Notes: generated from the sequence alone by a model not told the origin. Positions 1-11,165 are shown, counted from the first letter of the stretch. The stretch is 64,000 nucleotides of DNA from Durusdinium trenchii (GCA_963970005.1 CAXAMN010003891.1:1398975-1462974); one strand, 5' to 3'. Numbers and translations are program-made.

Positions 1-544
1 AATGGAAGAATAGAGATATTTTGGAACTGTTTATGTAGCATTCTGCTGCAGCTAAAATAGCCGCAGATGTGTTGGCCTGGATTTGCTTAAGGCTCAAGTC
101 CGTGCGTTTGAATGACAGCATCCAGTGGCTCCGGCTCTATGTGTGCACTCCAGCTCTATGTAGGCCAGCTGAAGATACATCCACAGCTCTATTTGTTCGT
201 CCTATACCACAGAAGTTCATGCCACAAAGCTGCAAGCTCGCATCGCTGACAAATCAGTTCGAACGGCGTCGAGCCCTGGCATTTGAAGATACCAATTTGC
301 CATGTAATTGTGATCCGACTTTGACTTTAAATACGAACATGGGATATGACTCCAACAAAAAAAAACCTGCAGACACGACCCGTCAGCCACTGGTCAAGGT
401 CACCAGCCCACTATGACCAATCGCTCCCCGGCAGAGATGGAAGAACACTTACGTCTCAGCCACCTGTCAACTTACCACACAAAACCTGGCTTTAAAAAAA
501 CATAGCACAACAACATGCTTTATAATTATGGTTTACCAGCTTTT

Positions 545-627
545 TCAAAGTGACCTTTTGAAGGTTCCTAAGTGACCCTTAGGAGGCTTAAGTGACCTCA
601 AACCAGGTTATCAAAAGGTCACTTTGA
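545..627. mobile_element. Family C inverted-repeat element
   Basis: The element starts TCAAAGTGACCTTTTGA and ends with the exact reverse complement TCAAAAGGTCACTTTGA, about 83 bases overall. The middle repeats the AAGTGACC motif (AAGTGACCCTTAGG, TTAAGTGACCTC). Short non-coding elements with terminal inverted repeats are typical of MITEs. No target duplication is evident. Related copies lie at 2976-3075, 39340-39436 and partly at 37914-37985. Confidence 0.6.
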
Positions 628-1684
628 AGAACCAGGCATGTACAATTTTCATGGGAAACTGCTGGGCCACTTCCCACCACCTCTTTGACGGACAGCTGGA
701 CCGGGGGACCTACTACTTGATCTCAACGATTTGGATGTGTGTGAACCCCCCTCCCGGCGAATCTTCAAAGGACATGCCCAAGTAAGTTTAATATGTGTTT
801 TTATTGCGTAGATGTTCCAAAGTGATCCTTGTTTCATCTATACCGTGACATCTACCTTAGATGTTCCAATGACCTCTTTTGAACCTATATAGGTGCTCTC
901 CCAAGAGTTGCGCTATAAGCAAGAAATGACCTGACTGGTCACCTGCTGGACTGGCCAAACTGTGGCCTCATCGCCTGATGCCATGTTCAATGTCTTCGAG
1001 GAGGTGCCTTTTATGGGTGAAAATAGCTGAATGCTTTGGGTCTACAGAATTTCTTGTGGTCAGGAAGGAGCTAAGGCAGCCAAGGAGCTGGAGGTATCCA
1101 TATTCCCCATTCAGCAGGCAGCCAGGCAGGCACAGAGTTCCCTAACCAGTGGCTAGTACCGAATTTCAGAATTTCTTGCCTCTAATGTCAAATGTTGGTA
1201 TTAATGTTCGGGGAATGTTGTAAGGTACTACAAGTGTTTCTTCACCCGGCGGGGTTTTGATGAACGGGTGCATCTTCAATCAGGCCAGTCAGTGAATCCA
1301 AGCACGATTCGCGGACGTTACTTTGGTGCTATGATTTAGACCTGAAATCCATCATGATGGTTGAATTACAGTATATACCTGAACAGCTTCTTGATGGACC
1401 CCGCTCCAAGTCGGCAGATGTTTGACTTGTGGCATTTTATGGAGTTTAGTTGCCCCACACTTGGTGCTTTCCACTGAAGCTCCCGTCGCGAGCAAAGATG
1501 TGATTCAACTGTTATTCTCTCCAAACCCACCACATATCCCGCACTCTTCCATCACAATCCCTTTGATAATTGTCTCAACCCCTTCTATAATCTCGTGAAT
1601 GTCAGAGCAATCGAGCCCACGCAACTTGCAACTTGCGACATGCTTATCCTATCAGTCTTCTTCATGTTCAATCGATCCAGAACA

Positions 1685-1760
1685 CCCAACAGAGGTTGAA
1701 GGACCCTAGTTCGACTCCCATCCGTACCCCAGAGTCAGTAGGGCCCTTTTTCAGGTCAGT
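1685..1760 (+). repeat. Family B element, left part
   Basis: It opens CCCAACAGAGGTTGAAGGACCC and continues with a GTTCGACT block and a CCGTACCCCAGAGTCAG block. These match the left and central parts of the better copies at 7749, 35524, 45147 and 55459. The right inverted end (TTCAACCTCTG) is missing, so this copy is truncated or decayed. Confidence 0.45.
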
Positions 1761-2551
1761 GAACCAGATTCGGAACACGTCCCACTCATGGCGCCAAGTG
1801 TTGTCCCCAAGTGTTCCCGACTCTTGGCGCCGCCAGGAGGAGCTGGTCCAAGAAGGGCCTGGGATACCCTCCCAGGCGCTTCTTGGGAGTGGCAGGGATG
1901 AGCGACGACGTGCATGGAAGAGGGATGTGGACCATGAGTTTCCACATGTACAATAACGATGCATGTGTTTTGTTCTTCCTGCATGTCATGACATGCAGGT
2001 CGATGGTGAGAGAAGCCAAGGTAGATTTCAGTGGGTTTGCAGGTCATAAGGTCATAGCAGGATTCAAAGCAATGTAATGTCATTCTGATGGATTGAAAAT
2101 GGCTTGGAATGCAAACCCACTGGGTGAATTGCAACTCCAGGGCTGTCAAAAACGGCCTCTCCACATACCTACCTACCCAGTTGAAGGATCATTTGCAAAC
2201 CCTTGGATTGTGGGATTGGGGAACCCCGCATTCAAACTGAACAGGTTCTAAAAAGTTTGTTTCACCTTTGCTCTTTCCAGCACAACTGCTTTGGGGTCAG
2301 TGGTTTGAAGATGTTTGAAGTGAAATTTCTACAGGAAACCATGGTTGGAACCTCCCAAACTCGATGGTTCACTTCCCGGTCCCCTCTTTCACCGGCTCCG
2401 TATGTGTATCGCGGGAACGCCAGGTGCCGGTGCATTTCGTGGTGGTCACGCCCCGTGCAGGCGAAAGGGACGAAGAGCATCGGTGCATCGGTTGATCCAA
2501 TGGACCAATCCATTTTCCACAATCCATGTGGAGGATGTTTGCTGCTTCCGG

Positions 2552-2581
<30 letters not shown>
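2552..2581 (+). repeat. ATTG tetranucleotide microsatellite
   Basis: There are about seven tandem TGAT/ATTG units. The next 130 bases contain further scattered TTGATTGG copies, so the array may once have been longer. No coding role is apparent. Confidence 0.85.
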
Positions 2582-2583
<2 letters not shown>

Positions 2584-2975
2584 GCTTCCAGTTGCGGTTG
2601 ATTTGGTGTTTGGAGATCCATGTGGCAGTTGTCAGCTTCCAGGTGCCGGTGAACCAGAGGGAGATCGTTGCTGCTACAACGCCTTGGTTGATTGGTTGAT
2701 CTTGGTGCCATGCCTGTTCCTTTTGGTGGACTAGGGGTCCAAAGTGGCCAACTTCAGGCTAAGCGTGGACAGTGGACAAGAGCAAGACCATCTCCCAACC
2801 CTACCTGCCTTTTTTTTGGGGGGAACCTGTTCTTTGCAGTTTCAATATGTGTGCAATAGAACTCATCCAGTACACCAGGTTCACGGTTGCCTCACACCAG
2901 GATCGTGTTTAAGATCACCCGGCCGGGACGAAAAAGACAAATGACACGTAAACTCAGCTATACAAAAATTGACAT

Positions 2976-3075
2976 CCAGGACCCTCAAAGTGACCTCTTT
3001 GGAGTCTCTAAGTGGCCTTTAACAGGCCTAAGTGTCCTCACCTGGGATCTCAAAAGGTCACTTTGAAGGTCCTGG
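2976..3075. mobile_element. Family C inverted-repeat element, longer ends
   Basis: The outer ends are CCAGGACC and GGTCCTGG, followed inward by TCAAAGTGACCT and its near complement AAAGGTCACTTTGA. It has the same internal AAGTG(G/A)CC pattern as the copy at 545-627, but the pairing extends about 8 bases further out. That suggests either a longer subfamily or that the first copy lost its tips. Confidence 0.6.
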
Positions 3076-3693
3076 ATGACGTCAGTTGCACCGGGGGCAG
3101 TTTAGTGATTGAATGTATAAGTGACTGCTTCCATACATGGAGTGTTTCGCCGCCGTTGGCAGGTCAACTGGACTTGGTCATGGCCACAGTGTGGCTCGGA
3201 TGCCAACGATGGTTGCGAGCGACACCACTGCTTCTTTCCAAAGGGTCCGAGGTTGCAAGGCCTAAACCCTAAACGAGCGTCCTACGGCGGTGATGTTGGG
3301 TAGGTGGCCATCACGTGGCCTACGCGGCTATGACCGAAGCATGGCCCCAAATGCACGGGTTTTCATGAGTTTCGTCGCTTGCCCCGCGGCAAAGCTCTGA
3401 CCCAGCGGAGCGTTCCACATGTCCGAAGACGAGCTTGCTGCAAGCCTGGGGTAATCACAAGTCCAGAACCACCAGGGGGCATGGAGAATGATGTCGATGA
3501 TGTAGCAATGGGCGGATCTGGTGGATTAGCCTTTGAAGGACTACAGCGCTCTGATCATCTAGGACATTCTAGGACTTAGATGATTTGGAGGCCACCGTTG
3601 CAAACAGACCTTCCGGAGTTAAGTTGATAGAAGTGGATGAAGACCAGGAACCCACGACCTGCCCCAGACCTGCCCACTTGCCCCGACTTCCAG

Positions 3694-3837
3694 GCAGAAG
3701 AAGATCATCGACCCGTTAGTCCAGCGGAAGATCCTGCTCGAGGCCACTTCCGCGTGGACCCATGCGAGTCGAGGCGAGGGGTCGAGCGGGCTGAAAGCAG
3801 ATCTACTTGGCGACCTGTTTTGGGACGGGCGACGGTT
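3694..3837 (+). CDS. Candidate internal exon, unknown protein
   Basis: The exon begins after the acceptor CGACTTCCAG. In the frame starting at 3695 it reads QKKIIDPLVQRKILLEATSA and continues through a Gly/Ser-rich patch to DLLGDLFWDG. It is open to a TGA near 3848. Third codon positions are mostly G or C, and the mix of Leu, Ile, Lys and Glu looks like a real helix. I do not recognise a family. The donor is unclear; the weak GT near 3837 is my best guess. The overlapping open frame that starts with ATG at 3637 is probably a shadow. Confidence 0.5.
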
Positions 3838-4216
3838 CCCGGATCATTGAAGAAGAGTTAATGAAAGTAGGTGTTGTTTCTCTTTCCTGTCCCATGGAGT
3901 GTTTGGGTGGCTTTCAACTATACTTACCTTGGGGGTTGGAGGGTCTAAGTCTACTGTGGCTACCTTTGAGAATCTATGAAGTATTGCACTTGTAGGGTCA
4001 AGAGTCATCACTATTTTAGAGGAGAAAGGCCTTTACTAAAGTGTATATAATCATCCCCTGTTACTGGAAGTAGGACATACATAATAGTAATACTACCCAC
4101 CCAGACCTAATCATGCAGATTTGACTACACTCCCCCTGGACTGGACTCCCCCTTTGGAGACTGCGGCACAGAACTTGTTCACGTAACATTAAGTGAATCA
4201 TGTTTGGTCAGCATGT

Positions 4217-4402
4217 TTGGTCGAGTGCCATATGACCCGACAGCTCCTTCACCCTGCCGGAGGGAGGTCATTTCGCCCTCCGCCTCGCCCCGTTGGCGCC
4301 CAGTTTCGTGTCCGGGACTTGACACCTGCTTCCTTCGTGGCGGAGGCAGGAAGATGGAGCAGGTGTTCAGCCCGACTGGGCTGCAGTCGGGCCTTCGTTT
4401 TG
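4217..4402 (+). CDS. Candidate exon, unknown protein
   Basis: All three plus frames are nearly open here because the region is GC-rich. The most protein-like frame includes VGAQFRVRDLTPASFVAEAG and ends SRAFVLK directly before a good donor, TTGAAG/GTGGAC, at 4403. The left boundary is a guess. No domain is recognised. The frame starting with ATG at 4204 is the main alternative. Confidence 0.35.
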
Positions 4403-4607
4403 AAGGTGGACTGGGGGCCCGGGTGCCATTGTCGGGTCCAGTCATACCTTCAGGGTATGGAAGGAGGCACAGGTTGGGATGGTCGGATCAAGACCACCAA
4501 CTGGGCCACTGGGCCAGTGTGGGTCTTTTCCACTCAACTGGGCCACAGCTGTGCCGCACAGTTGTGGCGCGGCAACTGGGCACCTTGTTTACATGCCCTA
4601 GGGCCCT

Positions 4608-4700
4608 AGGGGCTCCAAGTACCTTCTAAGAAGGGTCCAAATATGTCCATGATCCAGTCATACCTTCTGAGGAGTTACCTGAATCCCTACGGCCCTACGG
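4608..4700. repeat. Family A element, degraded
   Basis: It carries CCCTAGGGGCTCCAAGTACCTTCT at the left and a mangled right half (CATACCTTCTGAGGAGTTACC, then GAATCCCTACGGCCC). It matches the family A outline but has several substitutions. Confidence 0.4.
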
Positions 4701-5629
4701 ATGGAAAAGCATCCGCACAAGCTGATTCCGAGTTGGAATCGCCATTCTAGCCCTCCCTGTGGTGTTTTGCTTAGAGCTTTGCAGCCCAGTGAATCGCATG
4801 GCTGACTGACGGTTTCTTGGGGAGCTATTTGGCTATCGCGTCGACCATGTCTAAGCAGCAAACCGACGAACACGTGTGATGCTTGGTGTGCCAAAGTTGT
4901 GTTCTGCATTTTTTCCTTCTTTGCATGTCCATCCGAGTCTATCCTGGATCATATCTGGTCACTCCAAACCCCGCAAAACCCCAATATGTTGGTGGCCCTC
5001 GTTCTCTTCGGAACTCGGTGGTGAGCCACGCTTCGTCAGGCTGCCACCTTGGTGGTCCTGGAATTGGCCACTCGAACGGTGAAGAGCGCAGTAGCCTCTG
5101 CGCAGCCTCCGCGCTCGATGCGGGTTTTTGCCTCCAAATCGGGATTTGCCCCCCATAGAATCTCAAATCTGGGGTTGGCAAGATCATGACACCCATGACA
5201 CGCGAGGGTGGTCCACTTCCATGTTCTGTGATGGTATCCTGATAGGTTATTAATAAGGATGATCACAGTTGATGTTTGAACATGGTCAAGCCGATGAGTA
5301 AGTGTTCAGGGTCCAGGTCAGATTCATGCGTATCTCACCTGTGACCCGTCAAACAAACAGCCAACACATTTGTCTCCAAGCCTACGTATTGTACATCAGT
5401 ACAAGCGCAAGACATCACACATCACAAGACAAACACCAGACAAACAGAACATGTGCATCGCAGGTAGATCCACCCAAGAAACCCCAATCATAGTGTTGTA
5501 TACTAAGAATTGTTGGAAGTTGCCCATGCAAACCCTGCCGTCGGTCCGGTGTGTTTGGTGCCTTGTTTCTTGAGTTTTTCTCTGTGCTTGGAGAAGTCGA
5601 GGTTGTGCCTGTGCCATGGCCCATTACAG

Positions 5630-5714
5630 ATTGGGATGTACAGGATGGATCCGGAAGCGGATGTGGAGCGTCGCTTCGCGCGTTCTGCGCGCGTTCGCCG
5701 CGCCTTCGCCGAGA
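5630..5714 (+). CDS. Candidate exon, Arg-rich helix, unknown protein
   Basis: After the acceptor CCATTACAG the frame reads IGMYRMDPEADVERRFARSA then RVRRAFAESG. A second acceptor (TGTACAG, 5643) would shorten it by 14 bases. A GTGGAA donor follows at 5715. The charged, helix-forming composition and GC-rich third positions (GCG, CGC, CGT) contrast with the AT-richer flanks. No family is recognised. Confidence 0.5.
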
Positions 5715-6726
5715 GTGGAAGAAGCCAGTCAAACGGATCACGGGGAGGAGCACTGGGATCAAAGCCCAGTGCATGTTGGAGAGGTTCTGTGACAGGCCAT
5801 TTGTAGGTTTTGTGAGCGCAGCAAAACGGATCACAGAGCACTGAGCCACCTAGAAATGAGAGAAGGTGGACAGATGGAGTCCAGATCAAAGGGCATCAAA
5901 GGACAATGACCAGCAAGATGAGTCAGCTCGAATTGTTGCTGTCGGACAGGGGGGAACATTCATTTAGCATCATTTAGCCAGGAGTCACATGTCGGGGTGG
6001 TGTTTAGTCCCCTTCCGTGAGTGGAGTAGCTGGGCACCCTTAACCTCCATGGATAGCACCCCGTCGAACGTGACTGCTGGTCGCCAAGAGTTTGATCTGG
6101 ATCACCTGCAGGTCACCTGGAGTTCTTTCTGGGGGGGCGCCCCAGGGAAACGCCTCAAGGCGCCTACCTAGGTGATGGTTTCGGATGTTTTTTGTTTTAC
6201 AACCCTTATATACCTGGGGAGGATAGGACCCTTTGACTCATATTTTTCAAGCGGGTTGAACACACCAACCAGCCCACCTGAAACCAGGTGTTTCACCCGA
6301 GTGTTGAGAAAGGGGGAAAGGGGTGTGCACGGGAAGCCGGCGGAGGTGTCGAAGAGCAGTAGCCAAGCGGAGGTGTCGAAGCTGCGACCAGTCACAGACC
6401 ACGAAGACTTCACAGAGCCGGGAAGCAAACGGACCACATAGAACCTGATGGCATGGCACCGTGTTGGTTTCGACCATTTTCCGAATACCAACCCAGCGGT
6501 TTTCGGGGTTCCATGTGGTTCTTTGCAGGGGAGTAAACTAGATAGGCGCTTCTTTTCACCATTCAACATCATCAGTAACATCATCTAAATGACTTGAAGA
6601 ATACTAAAGACTTGATGTTCTGTGCACGTAGGGGGTGTCAACTAGTTGGATCTTTCAAGGATTCTTTTTTCAACCATCCAAAAGCCACTCGCAAGATGGA
6701 GCACGGTCACGACTCTCTAGTTACCA

Positions 6727-6828
6727 GCATGTCGAGACCTACGGACGGGATCTGCAGACCCCGCCACGCACCACTCGACACGTCATCGCGACACGTCATC
6801 GCCGGTCTCCGCGACCCGCCCGGGTCTG
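6727..6828 (+). CDS. Candidate exon, basic protein segment
   Basis: The open frame includes TYGRDLQTPPRTTRHVIATR followed by an Arg/Pro-rich tail, and ends at a good donor, GTCTG/GTGAGG, at 6829. Another frame (SRPTDGICRPRH...) is also open across it. The start is uncertain; acceptor-like AG sites lie at 6727-6741. Family unknown. Confidence 0.35.
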
Positions 6829-7426
6829 GTGAGGACTGGCGACGACAGCTGGGTCACGAGATGGGTCGCTCGGACCGGGTGTAGGATGGGGACAGGTCGC
6901 CAGAAAGAGCAAGGCTTTTTAAGGGGGGGGGACCAAATGACAGCTTTTGCCGAACACTGCAGATGTCTCTTCGATCTTGTCATTTGGGTATGTTTGTTCG
7001 TTTTTTGTCAGTGAGTGTTCCATTCATCCGCCCATGGAGCGATTGCAAGGGGAAACATGAGGCGGTAGAGACATGAAGACATGAGATTTTATCCCGTTAA
7101 TACACCGGAACGTGACTGGAGAGGCTATGTGGTCCATGTTTTGGTCCAAGTTTGGCCTTGCAGTTTGAAGCAAACCAGTTCAACCGCATGGTGTACCACC
7201 AATTTCGCCAGCTTTGCAAGCATCAATGATGGCATTTGGTGCATCCCGGGCCTCTAATCAACGTCCAGGAGACGAGCACTCCCAAAGCACCAAGGCCTGG
7301 TGGTAGCGCCTGGTTTAGTGAGGCGCGAGTGGCGCGGCACTCGTGGCGCGGGATGGAAACGTGTGCGGGTGGCGCTCGGTTGAAAGAAGCGACCAAACAC
7401 CACCTTTGGAATGCATGTTTAAGAAG

Positions 7427-7445
7427 TGTGGTTGTGGTTGTGGTT

Positions 7446-7492
<47 letters not shown>

Positions 7493-7548
7493 GGTTGTGG
7501 TTGTGGTTGTGGTTGTGGTTGTGGTTGTGGTTGTGGTTGTGGTTGTGG

Positions 7549-7620
<72 letters not shown>
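7427..7620 (+). repeat. Compound TGTGGT / CGTGGT / TGT microsatellite
   Basis: The array shifts unit along its length: TGTGGT hexamers, then CGTGGT hexamers, then TGTGGT again from about 7491, then pure TGT trinucleotides from about 7548. It is open in several frames on both strands (poly-Val, poly-Cys, poly-Asn/His), but it has no codon-use signal or splice context. The apparent proteins are artefacts of the repeat. Confidence 0.9.
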
Positions 7621-7624
<4 letters not shown>

Positions 7625-7748
7625 GAATTTCACCAGGTATACCAGGTAGGTGAACCTGGGGTGCCAAACCGTTACAGGACATCGTTGGTTTCGATGATGT
7701 CGCCTTGGCATGGCGGGACTTCGCAGCGAATCAATCCCAGCAGGTCCA

Positions 7749-7852
7749 CCAACAGAGGTTGAATGACCCGAACTAGACTATCCCAGTTTGGTACCCCAGG
7801 TGACGGGTCCTACTGTATAAGGTCACTTAATGTCACTTATATAACCTCTCTT
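7749..7852. mobile_element. Family B inverted-repeat element
   Basis: The left end is CCAACAGAGGTTGAATGACC. The interior carries the family B block ACTATCCCAGTTTGGTACC and then AGGTGACGGGTCCTAC. The right end, ATAACCTCTCTTGGCAG, is an imperfect complement of the left. It sits 130 bases downstream of the large microsatellite. Confidence 0.5.
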
Positions 7853-8050
7853 GGCAGTTTTTTGAGAAAAGACAGATCGGCCTCTCATCCGCTCAAAGCA
7901 AGAGTCCTTTTCATGCCCTGGGCTGCCCAGATTCCTCACCTAGAGCGGGCAACCTGCAGACGGCCGTCTTGGGGTTGGCTTTTGAAGGAACAGGTGGGAC
8001 GAGTTCAACCTCTATTTTCCCAGGAAAGAGAGAGGCAGTCATTGCATCAT

Positions 8051-8092
8051 GTATCCCAGACACTCCATGTATGCCATATATGCCTACCTTGG
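8051..8092 (+). repeat. Family D element, left arm only
   Basis: CCCAGACACTCCATGTATGCCATATATGCC matches the left arm of the complete family D elements at 23031 and 57493. No matching right arm follows. Confidence 0.45.
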
Positions 8093-8239
8093 TTTAGCAT
8101 GTGTTTAACCTTTTGAGGTCCTGAGGCCACTTAGTCCCTCCCTCTTCGGCCACCCAAAAAGAGAGAAACTCCAAAGAGAGGTCACTCAGTTGGATTCGGA
8201 CTCTGCTCCCTAACACTGCGCAGAGCACGCTCTCCACAG

Positions 8240-8291
8240 GCACCAGCTGCGAGACGGCGACGAGCAGCGAGCGAAGGTGGCCTTGGCCAGG
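8240..8291 (+). CDS. Candidate short exon, unknown protein
   Basis: After CTCTCCACAG the frame (one base, then CAC) reads HQLRDGDEQRAKVALAR and runs to a GT donor at 8292 in a G-rich stretch. Third positions are almost all G or C. The minus-strand 140-codon open frame covering this place is most likely its shadow. No domain is recognisable in 17 residues. Confidence 0.45.
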
Positions 8292-9214
8292 GTGGGGGGG
8301 GCCCAGATCGACAGAGGAACCACTTGGAGTGAAGAAAGACGCTTGGAGTGGCTGGCCAAGGCCTAGATTTGTAGGACAGATTTCCCTGAGATCTGGCTTG
8401 GGGGTCAGGGGCTCAGTTTTTTTTTTGTTGGACGATGCGATCCTCTTTGGGTGGAGAAATGCTGATACATGGGTAGCTTTGTACCACCTGCCTAAATGAT
8501 TGTATCCTACCTGCAAATTGAAGGGTGTCAGAGGAAGTTGACAACTACTTTCCTCTACATGGTTGTTAAGGGAGCTTGGGACATGTCAAAAGGCCTCATA
8601 GATCGAGTCATAGAGGGCAACTTTCAGATGGCCAGCAGGCCAGCAGGGCATGTCACCATGTAAACAGCTCGTATTTGGGAGACAAGAAGCAGGAGATTCC
8701 GCGTTGGTTTCACGATCAGGTTGAGATGCACTGATAGGTAGGAGGGCGATCCAATCCTGGGGTGGCGATCAATCCTGGAGTGATTCTGGATTGTTGTGTT
8801 TTGTTTCTATGCATGCTGCCCAAGCAGGTGGTTCTTTGTTTAAGCGGGGGTATGGTTGGTCACGGGCTTTTCATTGTGGCAGCTCACTTAGCAAAGCCTG
8901 GGAGCCAATTTCTTTCGAAAACATTCGTCCAAGGCCATGGTCTTGCCTCCAGCTGCCCACAAGGCAACCCGTGGAGGGAAAGGAAGAGACGTTCTTTTCT
9001 TTTGGGGAGGGCAACAGCTGCGAATAAGGAAAGCCACACTAATTACTCTGGGTTCCTCTTCTAAGAAAACTGGATGCTTCTAGACGGCCAGTCTCGTTGC
9101 TGGCAAACGGCGTCAGTTGATTTTCTATGGATCCACATACCCTCTTATCGACACTTTGATGTGGCCTTGGAGGGTGCAGTTGCACCTAGCCTGAGAAGGT
9201 ATTGGGATCACCAG

Positions 9215-9347
9215 CCCTAGGGCTCCAAGTACCTCCTCAGAAGGTATTTAGACCCTCCAAACTCGCCCCAAACACCTTCTCAGAAGTTACTTGAATAACA
9301 CTATCTCCAAATACCGTACCTGACAAGGTACGACTGGAGCCCTAGGG
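9215..9347. mobile_element. Family A inverted-repeat element
   Basis: The ends are CCCTAGGGCTCC and GGAGCCCTAGGG, with internal AAGTACC and CTCAGAAGGT motifs. At 133 bases it is about 40 longer than the typical 89-96 base copies because of an inserted middle segment. The flanks do not show an obvious target duplication. Confidence 0.65.
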
Positions 9348-9400
9348 TTACAGTTTCCCTCGCAAGGCTCCACTTTCGCGCGACTTCACGCTCGTTTCGG

Positions 9401-9620
9401 GTGGAGCAAAAGGGTGGGCTTCACCCCCACCCGGGTGGTGGGACTCCCATGCGCCATGCCACAACCGGCCCCGTTCGCCCGGTTGACCTGGGGCACCGAC
9501 CTCGGGCGCACCAGCGCACGAGGCGAGAAGACACCTCGATCTGGAGGGTCCGGGTGGGGCCGGACGGAAGAGAGCCTTTTGGGACCAACACTCACCTTCT
9601 CGTTTGAGAAAAAAACTGGG
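9401..9620 (+). other. GC-rich multi-frame open region
   Basis: Two plus frames and one minus frame are open across this 220-base GC-rich block. One plus frame includes PFARLTWGTDLGRTSARGEK. There is no clear acceptor or donor, so I record it as possible exon material without choosing a frame. Confidence 0.25.
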
Positions 9621-10035
9621 GTTGTTTTTAGTCCCTAGGCCCTAAGTGAGTGGATAATGGGCACACCTATCCTCCAATAGGCACCCCTTTGTGACTGCTG
9701 GATTATTTGTCAACTTTTGGAGGCTTCTTCACTGGTTGGGTGTCTATAGAGTCTATAGGGATTGCTCTCATAGTGAGAGGTGAACATTTGGCTTGGTCGC
9801 ACGGCTGAATGCTTTGGAGGCAGACGAGACGAACGCCGGTGCTTCATGGGTTGGGAGTTGCAGGGAGGCCAAAATGAGCTGCCTATAGAGTGAAAGATCT
9901 CGGAGTTTTGTCCCAGTTCCTTATATTTGGCAAATGCAAGCAGAGACAGAACTTTGACTGTGAAGATGCATGGTCATGGCCGCTCGCGAACACAAAGGAG
10001 GCTTCTTGCTTATGGCTCTTGACATGTCTCCTCAG

Positions 10036-10090
10036 CCCAACGGAGATGTCATGTAGGAACTGATCCGATTTTGGGCAAGTTGCTTTTCCT
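10036..10090 (+). CDS. Candidate short exon, unknown protein
   Basis: The acceptor CTCCTCAG is followed by a frame reading RRCHVGTDPILGKLLF, ending at a strong donor CT/GTGAGA (10091). Both splice signals are better than average for this window, which is why I keep an 18-codon exon. The 141-codon minus-strand frame here is the competing reading and looks less likely. Confidence 0.45.
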
Positions 10091-10450
10091 GTGAGAAGTA
10101 GCAGTCCACAAGGGAAGCCACTGGATGGCGAACGCCGCGCACGGCTTAAGCCCATCGCTGAGGTGTGGAGCGGGACAAATCCCAGGTAGGGATTCCCTCG
10201 AGCGACCAAGCGTCGCGTGCGGAATGTGGGGAATATGTGGAGCGGAAATGGCATTCGTTTGGGAAGTGGGGAACAAGGTGATGTAAACATATCTAAACTA
10301 GGGGTCACTCAGGTTCTGGGTCTCTACTAGGGTCTCAACTACCACCCAGCTTTGCTGATAGAAACTGTTTTGTAACAGAATGCGTCGACTGCATTGCCCG
10401 GCCCCACCTGGTCAACAATTAGTCCTCCATTTGGAAACCAAAGAGGAGAA

Positions 10451-10554
10451 TACTGCGAATCATATTTGCTTCAGAAAAGTGTCTATATATACAGGATATG
10501 TTTTACTGCGAATCATATTTGCTTCAGAAAAGTGTCTATATACAGGATATGTTT
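10451..10554 (+). repeat. Two-copy tandem duplication, about 53-base unit
   Basis: The unit TACTGCGAATCATATTTGCT... is repeated at 10451 and 10504, nearly identical apart from a two-base ATAT length difference. It lies in AT-rich noncoding sequence upstream of the exon at 10608. Confidence 0.85.
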
Positions 10555-10607
10555 CATGTATGCTAGTTGAAAAGTGAACTTGAGTGCCCTGGTTTGTTCT
10601 TTCACAG

Positions 10608-10682
10608 ATGCAATATCAAATCAGTGGTTTGGAGATATCACTCTGAAGAGTGCCGCAATTGCTCAGCCCCTTTCCACCGCAG
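10608..10682 (+). CDS. Candidate exon, unknown protein
   Basis: After TTCTTTCACAG the frame reads AISNQWFGDITLKSAAIAQP then LSTA, with a donor CCGCAG/GTCCCA at 10683. The frame stays open for another 35 codons beyond the donor. NQWFGD recalls the HQWFGN helix of M1 aminopeptidases, but the His zinc ligands are absent, so I do not assign it. Composition and codon use look genuine. Confidence 0.5.
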
Positions 10683-11088
10683 GTCCCACGCTCGCAGATC
10701 ACCACCGTGCCCGCCATGCCTCCAAAGCTTGTGGCGGTCTGGGGCCCAGTTTGTTTTACAACCAACCAACCACCCATAGTTGTCCAGCGATTTCCGAAGA
10801 TTCTTGGAGGTCTTCTCTATAGCTTTTGCTTCTCTACACCCAGGGATGGTCTCACCTCGCCGTGAAGAAAATCCACTGTGTTTGAATTTAATAATGCCAG
10901 AGCTATTTTTTATAACAAGTTATATAATTTGCTTGGTATCATGTCAATATGAAGAAAAAGGAACCCTATACCCCCCTGCAGACCCCCCGAAAAACATGTG
11001 CCCTTGGTTCTCATGGGGCCCTTCGAGGTGGACGATGCCACCGGGAAGCGTCGCAGCCTCGCATCTTGGACGTGTGGCTGTTGCTACC

Positions 11089-11165
11089 CGTTTGGGCTCC
11101 TGGCCTGCCTCCATTTCGAAGGTGGTTAGGGTGGGTGCCAGGGGGGTCTAACCACCGAACCTGAG
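11089..11165. repeat. Family A element, variant
   Basis: It runs GGGCTCCTGGCC...GGTGGTTAGGGTGGGTGCCAGGGGGGTCTAACCACC...GAGGATATGG. This is the family A core (GTGGGTGCCAGGGGGGTCTAAC) with a diverged left end and a missing right tip. The same divergent tip with GGGCCAGGAGCCC appears at 30317-30412, 47526-47622 and 48509-48604. Confidence 0.5.

Larger units (their letters stand above)
1..3693. other. Noncoding stretch with repeats
   Basis: I see no exon I can support here. It holds two family C inverted-repeat elements (545-627 and 2976-3075), a partial family B element near 1685-1760, a perfect 22-base palindrome at 1979-2000 and an ATTG tetranucleotide run at 2552-2581. The open frames present lack convincing splice signals or protein-like composition. 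The stretch 3387-3580 is open in more than one frame and could hide an exon, but I cannot choose a frame. Confidence 0.5.

Noticed and set aside
75..110. Spliced-leader relic (GGCTCAAG near 92)
   Set aside because: Only the last eight bases of the dinoflagellate leader match. The diagnostic CCGTAGCCATTTT part is missing, so it is a chance match.
7236..7762. Open frames of 129 and 139 codons through the microsatellite (poly-Val, poly-Gly/Cys)
   Set aside because: They are open only because the repeat unit length is a multiple of three. No coding signal lies on either side.
10608..10682. M1 aminopeptidase zinc site (NQWFGD)
   Set aside because: The HExxH helix and the following Glu ligand are absent, and WFGD alone is too short a match.
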